A DNA stretch of 64,000 bases from RHLJ01 sp965242845 (lineage in GTDB: Bacteria > Bacteroidota > Rhodothermia > Balneolales > Balneolaceae): assembly GCA_965242845.1 (NCBI GenBank), contig CBDETC010000003.1, forward strand, positions 744,001 to 808,000, read 5' to 3'. A model generated the notes under the pieces. The model was not told the origin of the DNA. It ran no database searches and worked only from the letters and a program-made list of their open reading frames with translations. Position 1 is the first letter of the stretch; every line of letters starts with the position of its first letter. Made by a program: the position numbers and the translations under genes. Positions 59,685 through 64,000 of this stretch are shown one piece after another.

Positions 59685-60497
59685 TTATTCTCGAAGATGA
59701 TTCTTTAGATTATCACTACTCTCTTCTTCACCATATACATCTTCCGATTCAATTTCTATTGACGAAGTATCGGAGTTACTGATTCTCTTCTTTACTTCCT
59801 GGATGCTTGATGGAAGCTGGTCTAAAATCTTGTCAGCTAATGTTCCAAGGCTTCTTAGTTTCTTTTTCCTCCATGCGACATCAAGAGTATAAACCAGCAA
59901 TGAAGACATTCCCCAAAGTCCTGCGCCCATAAAAAAAGCTAAGGTTGTAGGCGGCTTGAACACACCCATACCAACTATAGTTAGTAAAAAAGCCAGGACA
60001 GCGCCATAGGCAATCCCTTCTGTTAGAGGGCTGCCTAAGCCTACTCTTTGCGATAATCTAAGCTTTGACTGATTTCCCCGGTTATTGAGAGATACTATCG
60101 TTTCAATTCCAGATACACTTGTGTGGCTCCATTCTCTTTTTTTAGAGTGTTCTGTAGTTTTTCCAAAGGTATCTCCGCCAAAGTGATGAGTTAACTCCGC
60201 GATAACATCATCCCAAACTAAATCATCTGGTGCTTCCGTATTAAATTCTCGTTCTTCAAAAATATGGGTATCGGTAATTCCTGAGTGCCTGACCACCTTC
60301 TGGTCTCTCATTTCCAGTGCGGCTGTTTTTAGGTATTGAATATCAAGTCCTGCTTCTTCTCCTACACTTAAGAGTTCATCTAATGTTAAACCAGACTCTT
60401 GTTTTTCCTTTTTCCCGGACTCCTTTTTTTGGAGTTCGGTAGCTCTTTTGATAATTCGCTGAATTTCTTCTTCAGAGAAAACTTTATTCGGCGCCAC
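59685..60497 (-). CDS. Two-segment membrane protein, unknown
   Basis: A 270-residue protein. The N-terminal about 70 residues are a helical cytosolic segment (EEEIQRIIKRATELQKKESG, LTLDELLSVGEEAGLDIQYL). A beta-like region follows, then two hydrophobic helices around residues 175-215 (GVLAFLLTIVGMG and FFMGAGLWGMSSLLVYTLDV), and an acidic C-terminal tail. The first region resembles the SHOCT/short N-terminal segments of Bacteroidota membrane proteins but is not a named domain to me. It is convergent with the ankyrin gene. Confidence 0.65.
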   Translation of the reverse strand: MAPNKVFSEEEIQRIIKRATELQKKESGKKEKQESGLTLDELLSVGEEAGLDIQYLKTAALEMRDQKVVRHSGITDTHIFEEREFNTEAPDDLVWDDVIAELTHHFGGDTFGKTTEHSKKREWSHTSVSGIETIVSLNNRGNQSKLRLSQRVGLGSPLTEGIAYGAVLAFLLTIVGMGVFKPPTTLAFFMGAGLWGMSSLLVYTLDVAWRKKKLRSLGTLADKILDQLPSSIQEVKKRISNSDTSSIEIESEDVYGEEESSDNLKNHLRE

Positions 60498-60525
60498 GAT
60501 GCGTATTTAATTAGTTACAAATAAA

Positions 60526-60553
60526 AAAGCCCTGGTGTAATAACCAGGGCTTT
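60526..60553 (-). terminator. Rho-independent terminator after the P5C dehydrogenase gene
   Basis: AAAGCCCTGG pairs with CCAGGGCTTT around an 8-nt loop. On the minus strand a seven-nt T-run follows. It begins 25 bp beyond the stop of the dehydrogenase gene. Confidence 0.85.
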
Positions 60554-60578
60554 AAAATAATCATTCAAATACTGAAAG

Positions 60579-62192
60579 TTAGTCTTTAGCATATTCAAAT
60601 GAATGTACATCCATTTCCACGCCGTCGCTTGGACGAACTGTCATCGATTTTGGCTGTAGGAAATACAAAAGGTAGTCGCGACCACCTGCTTTAGCATCCG
60701 TACCACTCATGTTGAATCCGCCAAAAGGCTGAGCTCCTACCAATGCTCCAGTACATTTTCTGTTTATATACAGGTTACCCACTTTGAATTTCCTCAAAGC
60801 TTTCTCAATTTTTTTCGGATCCTGGGAGAAATAAGCACCTGTTAATCCATATTGGGTACTATTGGCAATTCTCAATGCATCGTCAGTGTCTTTTGCTTTT
60901 ATAAAAGCAGTTACTGGTCCGAATATTTCTTCCTGGGCAATACGAGCATTTTCATCGATATCCGCAAAAACTGTGGGCTCGATATAGTGCCCTTCGTTTT
61001 CTGTGTCAGCACGTTTTCCTCCGACCATTAGCCGACCTTCAGTCTTACCAATCTCGATGTAACTCATAATTTTGTCTACGGCTTGTTGATTTACAACAGG
61101 ACCGGAAGCGAAGTTATCCTTTGCGTCACCAACTCGGAGTTCTTTGGTTTTTTCTACTACCTTTTCCAGTACTTCATCATAAACGGATTCAACGACGATA
61201 GTACGTGATCCGGCAGAGCATTTTTGTCCCTGGAAACCAAAAGCTCCTTTTACAATCTCTCCAGCAGCTCTATCTAGATCGGCATCAGCATCTACGATAG
61301 TTGCATTCTTACCGCCTAACTCGCATACAAGTCGTTTTAAGAAATGCTGGCCTTCTACAACTTTTCCAGCGATTTCTGCCATATGCAAGCCAACTGCTTT
61401 AGATCCTGTAAAGCTGATGAATCTTGTTTTAGGGCTTGTAGTCAGAGCTTCGCCTACTTCAATATTATCTCCAGTAACAAAGTTGAATACTCCTTTTGGG
61501 AGGCCTACTTCTTCAAAAATCTCTGCTACAATATGGCCCATTTTTGGAGTATCAGGAGCTGGTTTAGCAACAACGGTATTACCAGCGGCTATTGGTGCAG
61601 CGGCCATACCCAGGTAAATGGCAAAAGGGAAGTTCCATGGAGAGATAGAAACACCTGCACCTATTGGCATATAAATAGTTTTGTTGGCGTCACCCCAGGA
61701 ATCTTTTACTGGCATGCCCGCATCTAGTCGGATAGCTTCATAGGCATAGTAGATCAGAAAGTCGATGCCTTCAGCAGTATCAGCATCAGCTTCTAAGTAG
61801 TTTTTACCTGCCTCACTGATCATCCATGCATTAATCTCGAGGCGGCGTCTTTTAACTACATCTGCTGCTTTCAATAGATATTCGGCACGTTCTTTAGCGG
61901 GGGTGTACTGCCAAGTTTCAAAAGCTTCCCATGCTGCGTCAAGAGCACCAAGGGCCTGGTCTGTGCTAGCCATCTGAAAGGTGCCAATTACTTCCTGTAA
62001 ATTAGAAGGGTTGGTACTTTCGAAGGTACCGGAGTCTCCTTTAACCCATTCCCCATTGATATATAAATCATGCTCTTTCCCAAAATTACTACGCGCTTCT
62101 TCAAGAGCTTTTTTCTGAGCGGCGTCGATGGTAGGATCGGTAAAATCCAGGTATTCTTCGTTGGTAAATTTTTCCAGGGTTAAGTCAGACAT
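60579..62192 (-). CDS. pruA: L-glutamate gamma-semialdehyde (1-pyrroline-5-carboxylate) dehydrogenase
   Basis: A 537-residue aldehyde dehydrogenase of the P5CDH branch that converts glutamate semialdehyde to glutamate with NAD, the second step of proline catabolism. It has ISPWNFPFAIYLGMAAAP and PAPDTPK at the cofactor site, the catalytic Glu in LVCELGGKNATI, and the nucleophilic Cys in AFGFQGQKCSAGSR. The late segment INRKCTGALVGAQPFGGF is typical of P5C dehydrogenases. No proline dehydrogenase gene is nearby. It is divergent from gapA with a 247-bp shared region. Confidence 0.95.
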   Translation of the reverse strand: MSDLTLEKFTNEEYLDFTDPTIDAAQKKALEEARSNFGKEHDLYINGEWVKGDSGTFESTNPSNLQEVIGTFQMASTDQALGALDAAWEAFETWQYTPAKERAEYLLKAADVVKRRRLEINAWMISEAGKNYLEADADTAEGIDFLIYYAYEAIRLDAGMPVKDSWGDANKTIYMPIGAGVSISPWNFPFAIYLGMAAAPIAAGNTVVAKPAPDTPKMGHIVAEIFEEVGLPKGVFNFVTGDNIEVGEALTTSPKTRFISFTGSKAVGLHMAEIAGKVVEGQHFLKRLVCELGGKNATIVDADADLDRAAGEIVKGAFGFQGQKCSAGSRTIVVESVYDEVLEKVVEKTKELRVGDAKDNFASGPVVNQQAVDKIMSYIEIGKTEGRLMVGGKRADTENEGHYIEPTVFADIDENARIAQEEIFGPVTAFIKAKDTDDALRIANSTQYGLTGAYFSQDPKKIEKALRKFKVGNLYINRKCTGALVGAQPFGGFNMSGTDAKAGGRDYLLYFLQPKSMTVRPSDGVEMDVHSFEYAKD

Positions 62193-62276
62193 TTTGTTTA
62201 CAAGTAGATTCTAGAGTTAGTATTACACTTCAATTTTTGTAAATGAGGAGGACAAATATAGCTAGAAAAGCGCTCC

Positions 62277-62330
62277 CATTTCAAAAGCACAATTTCTAAT
62301 CTTTAAGTTACGGTAAAACCGTTGAAAATG
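62277..62330. promoter_or_regulatory. Inverted repeats in the pruA/gapA divergent region
   Basis: ACGGT-AAA-ACCGT (62310-62322) is a perfect 5-3-5 inverted repeat. A wider pair, CCCATTT-CAA near 62277 and TTGAAAATGGG near 62322-62332, is a near-perfect match with one base missing. These may be operators for either gene; promoter elements were not clearly recognised. Confidence 0.35.
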
Positions 62331-62439
62331 GGACTTAGTAGTGGTAGTTTTGAGCGTATTTAAAAGAACTTTACGTGGATTTGGACTTCTTTATAAAAGC
62401 AGCTGAGGTTTAAATTCATTCATCTCAAAAATTAAACAC

Positions 62440-63438
62440 ATGTCTAAAATTAAAGTCGGAATAAATGGTTTTGGTCGTATTGGTAGAATGGTTACCCGTG
62501 CTATTTTAGCAAAGTATACCGATCAGATCGACATTGTTGGAGTTAATGACTTAACCGATACCAAAACACTTGCTCACCTGTTTAAATATGATTCTTCTCA
62601 GGGGATTTATGCAGGGAATGTTTCAGCAGATGGCGATACCATCAATATTGATAATCTAAGTTTTAAAGTTACTGCAGAGCGGGATCCGGCGAACCTTAAT
62701 TGGGGTGATCTTGGAGTAGATGTAGTAATCGAATCTACCGGATTTTTCGTTGATAAAGATGGAGCAAGCAAGCACCTTGCTGCTGGCGCTAAAAAAGTAA
62801 TTATCTCTGCTCCTGCGAAAGGAGAAGTTAAGACAGTAGTACTAGGAGTAAATGAAGAAGTAATTGACGCTGATACTGCTATTTATTCTAATGCAAGTTG
62901 TACAACTAACTGCCTTGCTCCAATGGTAAAAGTACTTGATGATGCTTTTGGAGTAGTAAAAGGATTTATGACAACCATTCACTCTTATACCGGAGACCAA
63001 AGAATTTTGGATGCTCCGCATAGAGATTTACGAAGAGCAAGAGCTGCAGCGATCAATATTATTCCTACTTCAACAGGTGCAGCTAAAGCTGTTGGTTTAG
63101 TACTTCCACATCTTAATGGTAAGCTTGATGGTGGTGCTGTTAGGGTTCCAACCCCAACCGGGTCACTTACTGACTTTGTATGTGAAGTGAGTAAAGAAAC
63201 TACCATTGAGGAAGTGAATGCGGCTTTTAAAGCTGCAGCTGAAAGTAGCCTCAGTGGAATTCTAGAGTACACAGCTGATCCAATCGTATCTACCGATATT
63301 ATTGGTAATCCGCACTCAAATATTTTTGACAGTGAACTAACCAAAGTGGATGGTACTTTGGTTAAAGTAATTGGCTGGTACGACAACGAAGCAGGATATG
63401 CAAATCGAACAGCTGATTTGATTTCTAAGATCGTGTAA
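62440..63438 (+). CDS. gapA: Glyceraldehyde-3-phosphate dehydrogenase, type I
   Basis: A 332-residue glycolytic enzyme oxidising glyceraldehyde-3-phosphate with NAD and phosphate. The NAD-binding N-terminus is VGINGFGRIGRMVTRA, the catalytic Cys lies in SNASCTTNCLAP (near residue 152) with the partner His in TTIHSYTGDQ, and the C-terminal sequence WYDNEAGYANRTADLI is standard for the family. The Asp in the VGVNDLT segment fits NAD preference. It is monocistronic, ending in a strong terminator. Confidence 0.98.
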   Translation: MSKIKVGINGFGRIGRMVTRAILAKYTDQIDIVGVNDLTDTKTLAHLFKYDSSQGIYAGNVSADGDTINIDNLSFKVTAERDPANLNWGDLGVDVVIESTGFFVDKDGASKHLAAGAKKVIISAPAKGEVKTVVLGVNEEVIDADTAIYSNASCTTNCLAPMVKVLDDAFGVVKGFMTTIHSYTGDQRILDAPHRDLRRARAAAINIIPTSTGAAKAVGLVLPHLNGKLDGGAVRVPTPTGSLTDFVCEVSKETTIEEVNAAFKAAAESSLSGILEYTADPIVSTDIIGNPHSNIFDSELTKVDGTLVKVIGWYDNEAGYANRTADLISKIV

Positions 63439-63460
63439 GTTGCCACACAAGGAGTACTAA

Positions 63461-63492
63461 AGCCCCCAGGCTTCGGCATGGGGGCTTTTTTT
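63461..63492 (+). terminator. Rho-independent terminator after gapA
   Basis: AGCCCCCA pairs with TGGGGGCT around a 10-nt loop containing a CTTCGG sub-hairpin, followed by seven Ts. It begins 22 bp after the gapA stop. Confidence 0.88.
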
Positions 63493-63514
63493 GTGTAAAA
63501 TTATCTAAGCTGGT

Positions 63515-63544
63515 TTTGTCTATAGCATGGCTTTTTTACCTTCG
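63515..63544 (+). promoter_or_regulatory. Candidate promoter of the M28 peptidase gene
   Basis: TTTG (63515-63518), 18 nt, then TACCTTCG (63537-63544) resembles the TTTG/TAnnTTTG promoters of Bacteroidota, with one mismatch in the -7 box. The start codon follows 24 bp later. Confidence 0.4.
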
Positions 63545-63567
63545 CTTAATTCTAATTAATTCCAGAA

Positions 63568-64000
63568 ATGAAAAAGCTTTTTACCCTCTTTCTTATATCT
63601 ATCACATTTATTGCCTGTGCCCAGGAGACGCCGAAACCTGTTTTAAATACAGATCAATTAATTGAAGATTTGAAAACGCTCTCCTCTGATGAAATGGAGG
63701 GAAGGCTGGTAGGCACCGAAGGGAATGCAAAGGCACGGGCCTACCTGATTGAGCGGTTCGAGGAAATGGGCGTACCTGCTTTTAAAAATAATTATGAGCA
63801 TCCTTTTTCAATCGAAAGAAGAAATGGAGAAATGGTTGATGGGATTAATGTCGTTGGAATGATAGAAGGAGAAACGGATTCTGTGATCGTTATTGGAGCT
63901 CACTATGACCACCTGGGAGTTCGCGACAGTTTGATTTATAATGGAGCAGATGACAACGCATCGGGGACCGCTGCCCTTGTGGCGATATCCGGGTATTTTA
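63568..64000 (+). CDS. M28-family peptidase lipoprotein, C-terminus cut off
   Basis: The frame is open to the window edge, with 144 residues visible. The lipoprotein signal MKKLFTLFLISITFIACAQE ends in a cysteine at about residue 17. The mature part starts an M28 metallopeptidase domain: LIEDLKTLSSDEMEGRLVGT, then VIGAHYDHLGV with the first zinc His-Asp and GADDNASGTAALVAIS with the bridging Asp. Family members are aminopeptidases that act outside the cytosol. The rest of the domain, including the catalytic Glu, lies outside this window. Confidence 0.85.
   Translation, partial: MKKLFTLFLISITFIACAQETPKPVLNTDQLIEDLKTLSSDEMEGRLVGTEGNAKARAYLIERFEEMGVPAFKNNYEHPFSIERRNGEMVDGINVVGMIEGETDSVIVIGAHYDHLGVRDSLIYNGADDNASGTAALVAISGYF

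Overview
This window looks like a chromosomal segment from the Bacteroidota/Balneolota side of the FCB group, with a Balneola/Gracilimonas-type organism as my best guess. The signs are a secreted protein with a T9SS C-terminal sorting domain (NYPNPFNPST motif), promoter elements resembling the TAnnTTTG -7 box, several small outer-membrane barrels and signal-peptide proteins ending in AQ, a class II DAHP synthase, a class II photolyase, and an HCDH-ECH fusion with the domain order of FadN. It is AT-rich, densely coded, and has no prophage, transposase, integrase or CRISPR array. The taxonomic call is inference; no 16S rRNA gene is present.

Layout. 1-6200: a cut-off membrane-anchored protein, uvrA, a response-regulator/adenylate-cyclase fusion, and the divergent DAHP synthase. 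6281-13207: a proteostasis stretch (Hsp20, DegP/HtrA, ClpB) interrupted by two uncharacterised genes. 13216-18474: a lipoprotein, an M14 carboxypeptidase, a secreted S51 cyanophycinase-like peptidase overlapping a GNAT gene, two small related membrane proteins and a BASS-family transporter. 18639-25110: an accessory-looking minus-strand run with three chained VOC proteins, DUF6265, AraC regulator, DUF1801, SRPBCC, DUF4199, a membrane-tethered LuxR-type regulator, an M29 aminopeptidase and an orphan ABC ATPase. 25230-28561: an acidic 590-residue unknown coupled to an acyl-CoA carboxyltransferase.

28662-38279: GNAT, PLP-dependent decarboxylase and MarR regulator in an overlapping unit with two matched palindromic operators, then a hotdog thioesterase divergent from a beta-oxidation operon (acyl-CoA ligase, FadN-like fusion, thiolase, 2,4-dienoyl-CoA-reductase-type SDR). 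A four-helix-bundle (S23/IVP family) gene sits inside that operon. 38282-42265: small envelope proteins, including a 50-residue membrane protein and a 59-residue PspC protein, a Gfo/Idh/MocA-like protein, and a BlaI/BlaR1-type pair with a clear operator. 42434-49382: barrel protein, 7-TM AraC regulator, T9SS-exported NHL-like protein, photolyase, RarA.

49383-49774 is a structured non-coding gap that may encode a small RNA on the minus strand. 49775-53208: FMN reductase, a two-component system and a lone receiver protein. 53393-53483: tRNA-Leu(UAA). 53622-60497: barrel protein, RelA/SpoT homologue, HU-like protein, RuvX/YqgF, peptide deformylase, methionyl-tRNA formyltransferase, ankyrin protein and a 2-TM unknown. 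60579-64000: P5C dehydrogenase divergent from gapA, then a cut-off M28 peptidase lipoprotein.

No classical defence or mobile system was found. The most interesting signals are the twin MarR operators, the four-helix-bundle insertion in the fad operon, two copies of a REP-like inverted repeat sharing an identical 28-bp arm, the structured gap at 49.4-49.6 kb, the acidic protein beside the carboxyltransferase, and several start-proximal inverted repeats.
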